The notes under the pieces: generated by a model
Told to the model about the DNA's origin: nothing
What the model saw: the letters and a program-made list of their open reading frames with translations, nothing else
Databases searched by the model: none
Origin: CAZHUM01 sp046484045
GTDB lineage: Archaea > Thermoplasmatota > Thermoplasmata > Halarchaeoplasmatales > Halarchaeoplasmataceae
Assembly: GCA_046484045.1 (NCBI GenBank)
Contig: JAWOBZ010000081.1
Coordinates: 1-30,468 of the forward strand
Length of the DNA stretch: 30,468 nucleotides
Direction of reading: 5' to 3'
Translations under genes and position numbers: made by a program
In this document: positions 1-6,518 of the stretch, piece after piece
Position numbering within the stretch: the first letter of the stretch is position 1
How the letters are laid out: each line of letters begins with the position of its first letter

Positions 1-102
1 GTTACCGTCGAATTCAAAAAATCAGGTAAAAAAAGGTACATATTTTCCAATTTTAACCCGATTTCTCAAGTAATTTTGGGTAAAAAACATGCCGTAACCT
101 AA
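1..102 (+). CDS. C-terminal tail of an unidentified protein, cut by the window start
   Basis: Frame 1 is open from the first base to a TAA at 100-102 and gives a 33-residue tail ending GKKHAVT. The tail is basic and looks like ordinary coding sequence, but it is too short to place in a family. The best support is context: a perfect hairpin with an A-run behind it begins six bases after the stop, as expected for the end of a gene. The real start lies outside the window. It could also be a chance open frame, since 33 codons is short in AT-rich DNA. Confidence 0.4.
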   Translation, partial: VTVEFKKSGKKRYIFSNFNPISQVILGKKHAVT

Positions 103-107
103 TAAAT

Positions 108-125
108 CGGGGTCAAGAGACCCCG
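108..125 (+). terminator. Hairpin terminator
   Basis: A perfect 7-bp inverted repeat, CGGGGTC and GACCCCG, closes a 4-base AAGA loop. It starts six bases after the stop of the partial gene at 1-102 and sits in AT-rich surroundings. A run of A follows on the plus strand and AAT-rich sequence precedes it, so it could act in either direction, most likely between the left gene and the minus-strand DUF433 remnant. Confidence 0.5.
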
Positions 126-177
126 AAAAATGACTCCTGTCAAATCCATTTTCTTGATAAATTAGCGGAGCTAAGTG

Positions 178-369
178 TCAAACTTGGGTTATTATCTCTC
201 TGATTCCTTTGGAATGTCCGTAGTAATATTTCAAAGCCTCTAACACTTGATCCGGTGTCAGATCCAACTCGGAGGATATCTTCTCTATGCTCCAATTCAA
301 TTCAGTATAGTACTGCGCAACGTCTGCGACCTGAACTCTTGTTCCTTCGATCCTTGGATAACACAGGAA
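178..369 (-). pseudogene. DUF433 family protein, 5'-truncated
   Basis: The minus strand is open between a TGA at 370-372 and the TGA at 178-180. It encodes about 64 residues with the typical DUF433 core: IEGTRVQVADVAQYY, then WSIEKISSELDLTPDQVLEA and LKYYYGH. DUF433 proteins are small helix-turn-helix antitoxin-like proteins, often paired with a DUF5615 PIN-like toxin. Here the usual N-terminal segment is missing and no ATG or GTG lies upstream of the conserved core in this frame. The 5' end runs directly into the tandem palindrome array at 363-460, which suggests the head was lost when that sequence arrived. No DUF5615 partner was seen downstream. Use of a non-standard start cannot be excluded. 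Confidence 0.6.
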
Positions 370-460
370 TCATAATTCCTGTTTTCGAGGGAATTGTATA
401 TAATTCCCGTAGATATTTCTGGAATTATATTCCAGATATCACGGAAAGATTTCACTTTCC
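363..460. repeat. Array of four tandem short palindromes
   Basis: Four inverted repeats follow each other with centres about 25-28 bases apart. They are 363-370/375-382 (ACAGGAAT with ATTCCTGT), 389-395/402-408 (GGGAATT with AATTCCC), 419-425/429-435 (CTGGAAT with ATTCCAG) and 443-448/455-460 (GGAAAG with CTTTCC). The third extends with GATAT (412-416) and ATATC (436-440) around a 2-base bulge. The first three share the core GGAAT...ATTCC while the base next to it changes in matched fashion on both arms (A-T, G-C, T-A). This is either a structured RNA region, a protein-binding array or part of a small mobile element. Confidence 0.6.
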
Positions 461-548
461 TGTTAGATTCCACCGACCACTCCTTCCGTTTTCACTATCT
501 TCACGGACATCTTACCACATATCTAATTATTTTGTAAAGTATTTAAAT

Positions 549-764
549 TTAATCTTCAATCACGGTAGGTATCTCCACTTCTACGGTAGAGATGTCTTCA
601 ACAGTATATTTTTCTTTGATATCGAGTATCTCCAAAGCCACAACATCCCCTTTCTCGTCGTAGTCCAATATCACCCCAGGTGCAACCTCTTCACTTTCAA
701 CTATATCCGTATCACATATGATGAAATATAATGAATCACTTTCTAGATCTACTGTAAGCTTCAT
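549..764 (-). CDS. DUF2283 domain protein
   Basis: A 71-residue protein with the DUF2283 pattern: a start resembling the DxxSDxLYF element (LESDSLYFII), the central VESEEVAPGVILDYDEKGDV block and the VALEILDI strand. Members are small all-beta proteins of unknown biochemical role, commonly encoded beside AbrB/MazE-type or other toxin-antitoxin genes. Its ATG overlaps the stop of the upstream AbrB-like gene by four bases (761-764), so the two are very probably one translationally coupled transcript. The C-terminal extension (about residues 50-71) is acidic and less conserved. Length is normal for the family. Confidence 0.85.
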   Translation of the reverse strand: MKLTVDLESDSLYFIICDTDIVESEEVAPGVILDYDEKGDVVALEILDIKEKYTVEDISTVEVEIPTVIED

Positions 765-1015
765 TCTCCTTTACGCTCCTTCCTAACTGCTTCGATGATC
801 TCTTCTTTCGTTATTCCTTTCTCTTCAGCACTTTTCTCTCCCTTTTCAAAGACTTCGTCCCATTCCGGAAGTTCTAATTTTTTCAAGATGACTTCGTCAC
901 CGTTGGTAATTACTGCGATATAATCGCCTTCATGGATCGACAGGGTTTCTCTTATCTCTTTAGGAACGGTAATCTGGAACTTCCTAGTCACTTTAGTAAT
1001 CGAGGGTGCAGACAT
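761..1015 (-). CDS. AbrB/MazE-family DNA-binding protein (SpoVT-AbrB domain)
   Basis: An 84-residue protein whose first 50 residues form a swapped-hairpin AbrB domain: SITKVTRKFQITVPKEIRE, then LSIHEGDYIAVITNGDEVIL. The Q-I-T-V-P-K-E-I-R core is the hallmark of the family. The tail from about residue 52 is charged and helical, the usual place for binding a partner. Such proteins act as dimeric DNA-binding antitoxins or transition-state-like regulators and often repress their own promoter. The promoter region at 1016-1060 contains a TATA-like stretch near 1045-1055 and a near-direct repeat AGTAGTAA/AGTAGTAT just before the start. The gene overlaps DUF2283 by four bases; no clear toxin is present, so the pair may be a regulator module rather than a classic toxin-antitoxin system. 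Confidence 0.85.
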   Translation of the reverse strand: MSAPSITKVTRKFQITVPKEIRETLSIHEGDYIAVITNGDEVILKKLELPEWDEVFEKGEKSAEEKGITKEEIIEAVRKERKGE

Positions 1016-1091
1016 TTTATCACAGTAGTAAAGTAGTATAATACCTATAAAATAAAGATTGTGTAAAGTTTTCCTGCCCAGACCATCACAC

Positions 1092-1142
1092 GTCCCATTA
1101 TTGGGACAGTTGTCCTATATTTGGGACAAGTTTTATATACAT
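1092..1142 (+). promoter_or_regulatory. TATA box with a four-half-site operator for the HTH-nucleotidyltransferase gene
   Basis: The box TTTTATATACATA (about 1131-1142) lies roughly 25 bases before the ATG at 1162, which fits a leaderless transcript. Immediately upstream are four alternating half sites: GTCCCA (1092-1097), TGGGACA (1102-1108), TGTCC (1111-1115) and TGGGACA (1122-1128). Neighbouring half sites form inverted repeats and are spaced 9-11 bases, one helical turn, so bound proteins would sit on one face of the DNA. Autoregulation by the winged-helix domain of the downstream protein is the simplest reading. Confidence 0.55.
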
Positions 1143-1161
1143 ACCGCCCGATTTACCGATT

Positions 1162-1785
1162 ATGGGTTCGGATGTCATCAATGATAAGTCTCTGACGATC
1201 ATAAAATATCTATTTCGTAATTTTGACTCCTCACCTCATTTGAGAGGTATCGCCAGGAATACTGGTGTGAGTAAAAGCACCACAAGCAGGATCCTATCCA
1301 AATTGTATGAGAACGATGTAGTGACTAAACATGAGCAGGGGAACCAAACTTTTTTTGCATTAAATCTAGATAATTTGATCGTGATCAATCACTGCGCTTT
1401 AGCACTCGCATTGGAATTTGACGGTATCAAACAAACCAATCCTTCATTACACAAACAGTTGAAATCCTTCGTAGACTCATGTGAGAAGATCAACGATATC
1501 CAATCCATAGTTCTCTTCGGAAGTGCAGCAAGAGGTGAGCACGGAAAAAAGAGTGATCTAGACTTGCTCGTATTGGTGGATGATCTAAAATCCTCAAAGA
1601 AAATCGAGCAGATCAGCTCAGCCATAAACGCATCTTATTCCCATAACATATCACCTACGGCTATCACACCGGATTCTTTCCTGACTGAGCTAAGGAACGG
1701 AAACTTACTATATGAAACCATACTCAAAGAAGGAATTCCCATATATGGTTCTGAAAACTACCTTAGGACCGCATTCAGATATTAA
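1162..1785 (+). CDS. Winged-helix/minimal nucleotidyltransferase fusion protein
   Basis: A 207-residue two-domain protein. Residues about 10-70 form a MarR-like winged helix (SPHLRGIARNTGVSKSTTSR is the recognition region). Residues about 110-200 form an MNT-type nucleotidyltransferase fold with the signature GSAARG at 120-125 followed by SDLDLLV at 131-137, where Asp132 and Asp134 would bind metal and nucleotide. In the known MNT-HEPN systems such enzymes AMPylate and silence a HEPN RNase; related archaeal HTH-NTase fusions are widespread but little studied. The ATG sits about 25 bases behind a TATA box, with a multi-site operator upstream, which suggests autoregulation. Its 3' end overlaps the next gene. 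The substrate is unknown. Confidence 0.8.
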   Translation: MGSDVINDKSLTIIKYLFRNFDSSPHLRGIARNTGVSKSTTSRILSKLYENDVVTKHEQGNQTFFALNLDNLIVINHCALALALEFDGIKQTNPSLHKQLKSFVDSCEKINDIQSIVLFGSAARGEHGKKSDLDLLVLVDDLKSSKKIEQISSAINASYSHNISPTAITPDSFLTELRNGNLLYETILKEGIPIYGSENYLRTAFRY

Positions 1786-2029
1786 TGTAAACAGGAAGAT
1801 TTTCGTTATTCAGAAGTTAAGGGCTGTGGAAAAACGAATGGTGGAAGATGCCTGGACGATGAAAGATAGGCGGGAAAGAACGGCTTATGGGATAGCTTTG
1901 TCCACAGAGCGTTTTCAAGCAGAGGAGAGCCTTGAAGAAGGGAGATGGTTTCTGGAGAATGTAATAAACCTCATCGACCAAATAAGAAAAGTACCTCCAA
2001 ACGAAAGGGTAGAAAAATATAATGTTTAG
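1712..2029 (+). CDS. Small helical protein, possible partner of the nucleotidyltransferase
   Basis: Up to 105 residues, not recognised as a named family. The body from about residue 30 is charged and predicted helical, with the stretch RRERTAYGIALSTERFQAEE resembling the amphipathic helices of HEPN-like four-helix proteins, but the catalytic RxxxxH motif of HEPN RNases is absent. It overlaps the upstream gene by 74 bases if the ATG at 1712 is used; an in-frame ATG at 1745 gives a shorter overlap, and one near 1838 gives none. Gene order HTH-NTase then small helical protein is what one expects of a two-gene system. It ends two bases before the convergent antitoxin-like gene. Confidence 0.5.
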   Translation: MKPYSKKEFPYMVLKTTLGPHSDINVNRKIFVIQKLRAVEKRMVEDAWTMKDRRERTAYGIALSTERFQAEESLEEGRWFLENVINLIDQIRKVPPNERVEKYNV

Positions 2030-2031
2030 GT

Positions 2032-2319
2032 CTAATCGACGTTTGTAGTATCCTTTCGACCCCTTTCCAACAATCCCTCATCCGATAGAATGGATTTCAT
2101 AGTTTCAAAGTCCAATCCAGCTATTTCAGCTGCTCTGGAAATAGTTATCTTACCTTTCTTGTACAGCTCGATGGCCGAGACCATGCGGATCTCGCTTTTC
2201 TGTGCAAAAAATAATCTTATCGCATCTCTGACCAGCTCAGATCGATTATCGTAGTATCCACTATCTATCAAAGCGTCGATCTCTTCGCTTAATTTTCGGG
2301 GAAGACTTATCGAAACCAT
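2032..2319 (-). CDS. Ribbon-helix-helix protein with a UPF0175-like C-terminus
   Basis: A 95-residue protein. Residues 1-45 are a CopG/ParD-type ribbon-helix-helix domain (MVSISLPRKLSEEIDALIDS, then NRSELVRDAIRLFF). Residues about 46-85 match the UPF0175 helix-turn-helix pattern (AIELYKKGKITISRAAEIAG followed by LDFETMKSILSDEGL). Fusions like this are typical archaeal antitoxins or regulators, usually encoded before a PIN or RelE toxin. Here nothing toxin-like follows: the next gene downstream is the convergent small protein ending at 2029. It is therefore an orphan regulator or antitoxin, possibly left from a degraded pair. Repeated TTAAC-type half sites upstream fit autoregulation. Confidence 0.8.
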   Translation of the reverse strand: MVSISLPRKLSEEIDALIDSGYYDNRSELVRDAIRLFFAQKSEIRMVSAIELYKKGKITISRAAEIAGLDFETMKSILSDEGLLERGRKDTTNVD

Positions 2320-2334
2320 ACTTCATCACTTTAT

Positions 2335-2376
2335 TAACAAGTAATAATAGTTGTTATTTATTAACTTTTCTGTTAA
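2335..2376 (-). promoter_or_regulatory. Candidate operator of the ribbon-helix-helix gene
   Basis: Upstream of the minus-strand start at 2319 lie two inverted repeats: TAACAA (2335-2340) with TTGTTA (2351-2356), and TTAAC (2361-2365) with GTTAA (2372-2376). The four half sites alternate in direction and resemble each other. Ribbon-helix-helix proteins bind such paired half sites cooperatively, so this is a plausible autoregulatory operator. The very AT-rich background lowers confidence. Confidence 0.35.
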
Positions 2377-2528
2377 TTTCTTTAAAATGATAGAATTATA
2401 ACACTCAAACATCAAAATAATACGTGGAATTTTACCCTCTTCCACACGTTCAACAATCTTCAACATATACATGTCTTTCTTAGAGGGAAAATATGGTGGT
2501 CCTCCCCTACTCAAATCAATCATCCAAT

Positions 2529-2616
2529 CCCCGAGCAGGCGATTTGGGAGCGAAATCGCCAGTGCAGGGGACAGAGGGCGGGGGTTGTCGGCAGCCCACC
2601 CCCAAAAACCTTTCCC
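2529..2616. other. GC-rich block with two predicted hairpins, possible structured RNA
   Basis: The 2320-2667 gap is AT-rich except here. A long interrupted stem pairs CCCC (2529-2532), GCA (2535-2537) and GGCGATTT (2538-2545) with AAATCGCC (2553-2560), TGC (2563-2565) and GGGG (2567-2570), around a 7-base loop. A second stem pairs GGGGGT (2580-2585) with ACCCCC (2598-2603). The block ends in CCCCCAAAAACCTTT, a motif that recurs near 4476. GC-rich folded islands in AT-rich archaeal DNA are often structured RNAs. Open frames across it exist on both strands but their composition looks like translated structure rather than protein. Direction is not clear. Confidence 0.4.
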
Positions 2617-2667
2617 AAGAACCAAAGCGAAATTGATTAAAAGGAAAACACATTAGGGATACGGAAC

Positions 2668-4071
2668 ATGAACGTAGAAAAGTTGATACGGAAAGGAGAA
2701 TCAAGCACCGTAGAGTTCAAGGAATCATTAAAACTTCGTAACATGATCTTAGAAGCAGTTTCTAGTCTTTCTAATTCTACAGGAGGGGTAATACTTGTTG
2801 GAATAACCGACTCCGGAAAGATATCAGGAGTTGATGTAGGAGAAAACACTCTCGAAAGACTAGCCAACCGTATAAAGCAAAATACAGATCCACAAGTTTA
2901 TCCTGAGATCATTACCAAAAAAATTGATGAAAAAGAGATCGTAGTAATCCGCGTGAAAGAAAGCCAGGAAAAACCGGTATTCTACAAAGATAAAGCCTAC
3001 AAAAGAGTAGGAAAAAGTACACACAAACTCAACTCCTCGGAGATAAGGAATCTAGCAAAAACTTCCGGAAAGAAAACCTACTGGGACGAACAGATATGCG
3101 AGGAAGCTACTTTAGACGATATCGACAAAGAAAAGGTAAAAAATTTCTTAAAGAAAGCTAAAAGGGAAAGGAATTTTAGAGTAGATTATGACTCCATCGA
3201 TGAAGCTCTCAAAAAGTTAGATTTACTAGAAGATAATAATTTGACTAATGCCTGTATCTTGATGTTCGCTGAAGAACCTCAGCGTTTTTTCCTACAGTCT
3301 GAAACCAAATGCGGCAGATTCAAAGGAACCACAACGAAAGAATTCATCGATATGGCTGAATTTTCTGAGCCCGTCCACGAACAGGTAGATAGCGCAGAAA
3401 AATTTGTGATGAAGAATATCAGGAAAGCAGCCTGGATAGAGCCTGGGAAGGTAGAAAGACAAGAGAAATGGGAATATCCACTAGATGCTGTCAGAGAAGC
3501 GATTACAAATGCAATTGTTCACAGAGATTATCAAACAACTTCTAAAACTCAAGTTAGGATCTTCGATGATAGGATAGAGATATGGAATCCTGGAAGACTA
3601 CCAGAGGGATGGAGTGTTGAAACACTAAAACAAAAACACGAGTCTAAACCGTTCAACCCTCTCTTAGCGAAGATATTTTTTCTAGGTGGATATATTGAAG
3701 AGTGGGGACGTGGAACCGTAGACATGATCGAAGATACTATAGAACATGGCCTTCCAGAACCGGAGTTTGAAGATACCGGTACAGCTATTGTTGTTACCTT
3801 TAGAAAAAAGATAACAGATAAGTTCCTAAAAGAAAAAGGTTTGAATGAGAGGCAGATAGAAGCTGTAAAATATCTCAAAGAAAATGAAAGGATTAAAAGG
3901 GAAAAGTACTCTAATCTTTTTGACATCGGAGCTACTACAGCTTATAAAGAATTAGATGAAATGATTGAAAAAGGTATTATCAACCGGAGAGGAAAAGGGA
4001 GGGGAACGTACTATGTTCTCCGAACGAAAGGAACGAAAAGTGAACGAAAAGTGAACGATTCTGAAAACTGA
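2668..4071 (+). CDS. AlbA_2 (Schlafen-type)/HATPase/winged-helix transcriptional regulator
   Basis: A 467-residue protein of the family often mislabelled RecG-like. Residues about 8-120 are the AlbA_2 DNA-binding domain (ESSTVEFKESL, then NSTGGVILVGITDSGKISG and KPVFYKDKAYKRVG). Residues about 265-385 are a GHKL-type ATPase (HATPase_c_4): DAVREAITNAIVHRDYQ is the N-box, IWNPGRLP is a G-box and EEWGRGT closes the fold. Residues about 390-455 are a winged helix (NERQIEAVKYLKENERI...). The role is a presumed ATP-dependent DNA-binding regulator, often in defence or mobile regions. A pyrimidine-poor stretch GATTAAAAGG near 2634 may be its TATA box. The sequence directly behind its stop is an in-frame relic of a paralogue. 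Confidence 0.85.
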   Translation: MNVEKLIRKGESSTVEFKESLKLRNMILEAVSSLSNSTGGVILVGITDSGKISGVDVGENTLERLANRIKQNTDPQVYPEIITKKIDEKEIVVIRVKESQEKPVFYKDKAYKRVGKSTHKLNSSEIRNLAKTSGKKTYWDEQICEEATLDDIDKEKVKNFLKKAKRERNFRVDYDSIDEALKKLDLLEDNNLTNACILMFAEEPQRFFLQSETKCGRFKGTTTKEFIDMAEFSEPVHEQVDSAEKFVMKNIRKAAWIEPGKVERQEKWEYPLDAVREAITNAIVHRDYQTTSKTQVRIFDDRIEIWNPGRLPEGWSVETLKQKHESKPFNPLLAKIFFLGGYIEEWGRGTVDMIEDTIEHGLPEPEFEDTGTAIVVTFRKKITDKFLKEKGLNERQIEAVKYLKENERIKREKYSNLFDIGATTAYKELDEMIEKGIINRRGKGRGTYYVLRTKGTKSERKVNDSEN

Positions 4072-4398
4072 TTAACTCCTAAAAGTTTAAAAAGGAAACA
4101 TGAATCCATACCTAGAAACCCACTCATCGCCAAGATGTTATTCCTTGTAAAAGAGATCGAACAGTGGGGAACTTTAATCTCTGGAGAGGAAAAGTTGGGA
4201 GAAAGGTTGGGAGAAAATGAGGAAAAAATATTGGAGTCGATATCAATTGATCCTCACATAACAATCAAAGAACTTTCTGAGGAACTCAAGATAAGCACAA
4301 CGGCAGTAGAAAATAATATCAAAAAACTGAAGGACAAAGACTTCCTAAAAAGAGTCGGACCTCCCAAGGGTGGACATTGGGAGATAATAACAGAATAG
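4072..4398 (+). pseudogene. Relic of a second AlbA_2/HATPase/winged-helix regulator
   Basis: The frame of the preceding gene stays open after its TGA at 4069-4071 and runs to 4398. Residues from 4087 read LKRKHESIPRNPLIAKMLFL, which matches LKQKHESKPFNPLLAKIFFL of the intact neighbour (from its residue 320) at 14 of 20 positions, then IEQWGT matches IEEWGRGT. The rest of the ATPase end is missing and the frame jumps to a winged-helix tail (KLGERLGENEEKILE, then TIKELSEELKISTTAVE) typical of related proteins. So it is a doubly deleted remnant. An 87-residue product from the ATG at 4135 is possible and would be a lone winged-helix protein, but there is no convincing promoter. Confidence 0.7.
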
Positions 4399-4556
4399 AT
4401 CATTGTTGTTTATATAGATTACAATAAACGATTTGTATTTTTAAGGTAGGTATGAGTTAATCCCTGGGTAGGCAGACCCCCACCAAAAACCTTTTCACAC
4501 TTCACCCTTTACCCAGCCGATTCATTAAAAACGCTAACACAATCTCCTCATCACCA
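4399..4556. other. Convergent intergenic gap with a GC-rich motif shared with 2591-2616
   Basis: GGCAGACCCCCACC followed by AAAAACCTTTT (4471-4495) resembles GGCAGCCCACCCCC followed by AAAAACCTTT (2590-2613). CTGGGTA near 4464-4470 and TACCCAG near 4512-4518 form a 7-bp inverted repeat around it. The gap lies between two convergent gene ends, so the motif may be a terminator-associated or mobile sequence. No gene was seen. Confidence 0.35.
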
Positions 4557-5084
4557 CTACTTCCACACCACGGAGTAGTAGACCTCTTCTATCCCGGCGA
4601 CATCGGACTCTTCCATGGTGACCTCGCCCTCCGTCTTGGTGACCTCCAAAGCTCCTTTCAGCATGCCCTTCCAGAACATGCTGTTCATGTCGTCCCAGTC
4701 GGGTCCGTGCATGGTGACCAAGGCACCGAAGTCGTTGTATTCGATCTCCAAAGACACGGCGTTGTTCATCTTGGACACGGATTCCTGCAGTTTATCAAGT
4801 ATCTTCTTCGGAGGCATCAACAGGGTCAGGTACCTCTTCATCCCCAGGTTGCGCATGGAGAACCTACCCGCGTTGTAGAGCATTTCCATACCGTAGTTTT
4901 CTTTGATATAACACATGCACTTATTCACGTACTCGATGGGATAGTCGACCCCTCCATACACCGACGAGATATCGAAGGGAAGCTCACCAGCCATCTTCTC
5001 GAACCCGTCCTTACCGTAAGATTTCTTCACGAAGTCTCTGAAATTCAAGATCACCTGTCCGTCTATTTCATACCTTTCAGTCAT
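4557..5084 (-). CDS. Conserved hypothetical soluble protein
   Basis: A 175-residue protein without a signal peptide or membrane segment and without a family I recognise with confidence. It begins with an unstructured-looking stretch leading to FRDFVKKSYGKDGFEKMAGE, continues with helical segments (VNKCMCYIKENYGMEMLYNAG) and ends with two strands (VSLEIEYNDFGALVTMHGP; EEVYYSVVWK). That architecture, helices then a beta sheet with a bound-ligand feel, recalls heme-NO-binding or V4R/DUF2378-like sensor folds, but no diagnostic residue supports that. It is the first gene of the more GC-rich part of the window and stands alone, convergent to the relic on its left and divergent from the TPR gene on its right. 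A TATA-like TTAAAATATTC lies near 5114-5124. Confidence 0.7.
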   Translation of the reverse strand: MTERYEIDGQVILNFRDFVKKSYGKDGFEKMAGELPFDISSVYGGVDYPIEYVNKCMCYIKENYGMEMLYNAGRFSMRNLGMKRYLTLLMPPKKILDKLQESVSKMNNAVSLEIEYNDFGALVTMHGPDWDDMNSMFWKGMLKGALEVTKTEGEVTMEESDVAGIEEVYYSVVWK

Positions 5085-5214
5085 GATATCCCAACGGGTA
5101 CCCCCATTACCTCGAATATTTTAACCCTTCGCTGGATTTATCAAACAACTAAAAAACTATCTGGACTAGGGACATCGATAACTTTTTAAGTACCCACTAG
5201 ATGAAGTATTTTAG

Positions 5215-6483
5215 ATGACAGAAGAAGAGGGCGTGACGATTTCCGAGTACCTTTCGACGGTTATGAAAAGCTCGTTCGGAGATGTGTTGGGAAGGTCCAT
5301 ATTGAAGAAACAGCTTAACGACCTGGACATCGATTTGAAGGATGCTTCACCCCGAGACATACACAAACTGTCGAACCGGATCTACGAAGTAACTCAGGAC
5401 ATGGGCGACGAGAACGCCAAGGCAACGAAGGAGAAGATAGAGAAGGCAAAACGCCTCCTGGAGGGGGACGTTCCCTGGAAAACAAAGGTCGCCAAGGGCG
5501 ATGCATGCACCGAGATGTCAAGATTACAGAAGGCAAAGCGGCTCTACGAGGAGGCACTGGAAGAGTGCGGCGTGGAGGAAGAGAAGGGAGAGATATACAG
5601 GAAAATCGGGAGACTGTTCCAGAGGCTGGAAGATTACGACAAGTCCGAGGACTACTATGACAAAGCCATCAAAACATCCAGCGACCCGGTAGAGATCACC
5701 ATATGCATGGAGGGAAAATCCGGAGCACTTTGGAGGCAGGGCAAGCACAAGGAAGCGTTACAGACCGCAAAAATGGGCATGGAAGAGCTGAAAGGGATGA
5801 CCGTTCTCTCGAGGAACGACGCAGAGAAGAAAAAGATGTACGAGGCCATGCTGTGCAGGTCCATGGGCAACATATACCTCGACCTGTACGAAAAGGACAA
5901 GGCCATCGAGTACTCGAAGAAAGCCATCGAACTCTACAAAGAGCTGAACAAGAAGGCAAACGCCGGTGCGGTCTACAACAACCTGGCCAGGGTCTTCGAG
6001 GATTTCGAAGAGTTCGACACCGCCATCAAGAACTATGATAAGGCAGTTCGACTCTGCAAGGAGAGCGGGAGCAGATTCATGGGCGGGTGGGCCATGTTCA
6101 ACTACGCCAGCGCTCTGTGCGAAGTGGGGCAGCCAGATAAAGCCCTGGAATACTGCGATAAGTCCAGGAGGATCATGGAGGACTTCAACCACAGACTCGG
6201 AAGAGCCAGGGTGGACTGCATGGAGGCGAAGGCGTACAAGGTGAAGGGACTATACGATAAGTCAGAGGAAAAATTCCAAAAGAGTCTGGAACTGTTAAAA
6301 GGAGCGCAGGCCACGGACTACGTTGAAATAACCCTCCTCGAGTACGCCAGGATGCTGGAAGACAAGGGTGAAACCGACAGAGCGGTAGAAAAACTCGAGA
6401 GAGCTCAGAAGATCCACGGAGATAAAGAACAGACCATCACCAGTAAACGGGTAGAAGATTTTCTGAAAGAGTTGAAGCTCTAA
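5215..6483 (+). CDS. TPR repeat protein
   Basis: A 422-residue soluble protein. Residues 1-90 form a helical N-terminal domain (FGDVLGRSILKKQLNDLDI, then DIHKLSNRIYEV) of a kind seen at the head of archaeal signalling proteins. Residues about 95-415 hold roughly eight tetratricopeptide repeats with the usual small and aromatic positions (GRLFQRLEDYDKSEDYYDKA; GNIYLDLYEKDKAIEYSKKA; YNNLARVFEDFEEFDTAIKN). TPR arrays bind peptides or partner proteins. A TATA-like ACTTTTTAAG (5181-5190) about 28 bases before the ATG suggests a leaderless transcript. The STAND ATPase-TPR gene follows after 35 bases, so the two products may work together. Confidence 0.85.
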   Translation: MTEEEGVTISEYLSTVMKSSFGDVLGRSILKKQLNDLDIDLKDASPRDIHKLSNRIYEVTQDMGDENAKATKEKIEKAKRLLEGDVPWKTKVAKGDACTEMSRLQKAKRLYEEALEECGVEEEKGEIYRKIGRLFQRLEDYDKSEDYYDKAIKTSSDPVEITICMEGKSGALWRQGKHKEALQTAKMGMEELKGMTVLSRNDAEKKKMYEAMLCRSMGNIYLDLYEKDKAIEYSKKAIELYKELNKKANAGAVYNNLARVFEDFEEFDTAIKNYDKAVRLCKESGSRFMGGWAMFNYASALCEVGQPDKALEYCDKSRRIMEDFNHRLGRARVDCMEAKAYKVKGLYDKSEEKFQKSLELLKGAQATDYVEITLLEYARMLEDKGETDRAVEKLERAQKIHGDKEQTITSKRVEDFLKELKL

Positions 6484-6518
6484 GTAAATTCTTTATACTT
6501 TTCTACGGATATCTCAAC

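Noticed and set aside
363..460. Possible CRISPR array
   Set aside because: Units are only about 26 bases apart in total, the palindromes themselves are not identical and no spacer-length unique sequence or cas gene is present.
255..731. Plus-strand open frame of 158 codons
   Set aside because: It runs through the palindrome array and antisense to DUF433 and DUF2283; its composition follows those features and it resembles no protein.
1712..2029. Call as a HEPN ribonuclease toxin
   Set aside because: The helical build and position fit, but the RxxxxH catalytic motif is missing, so only a possible partner role is claimed.
2326..2625. Minus-strand open frame of 99 codons through the GC-rich block
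   Set aside because: The first half is the translated hairpin region and the second half is Ile/Leu/Asn-rich AT sequence; no domain, promoter or RBS supports it.
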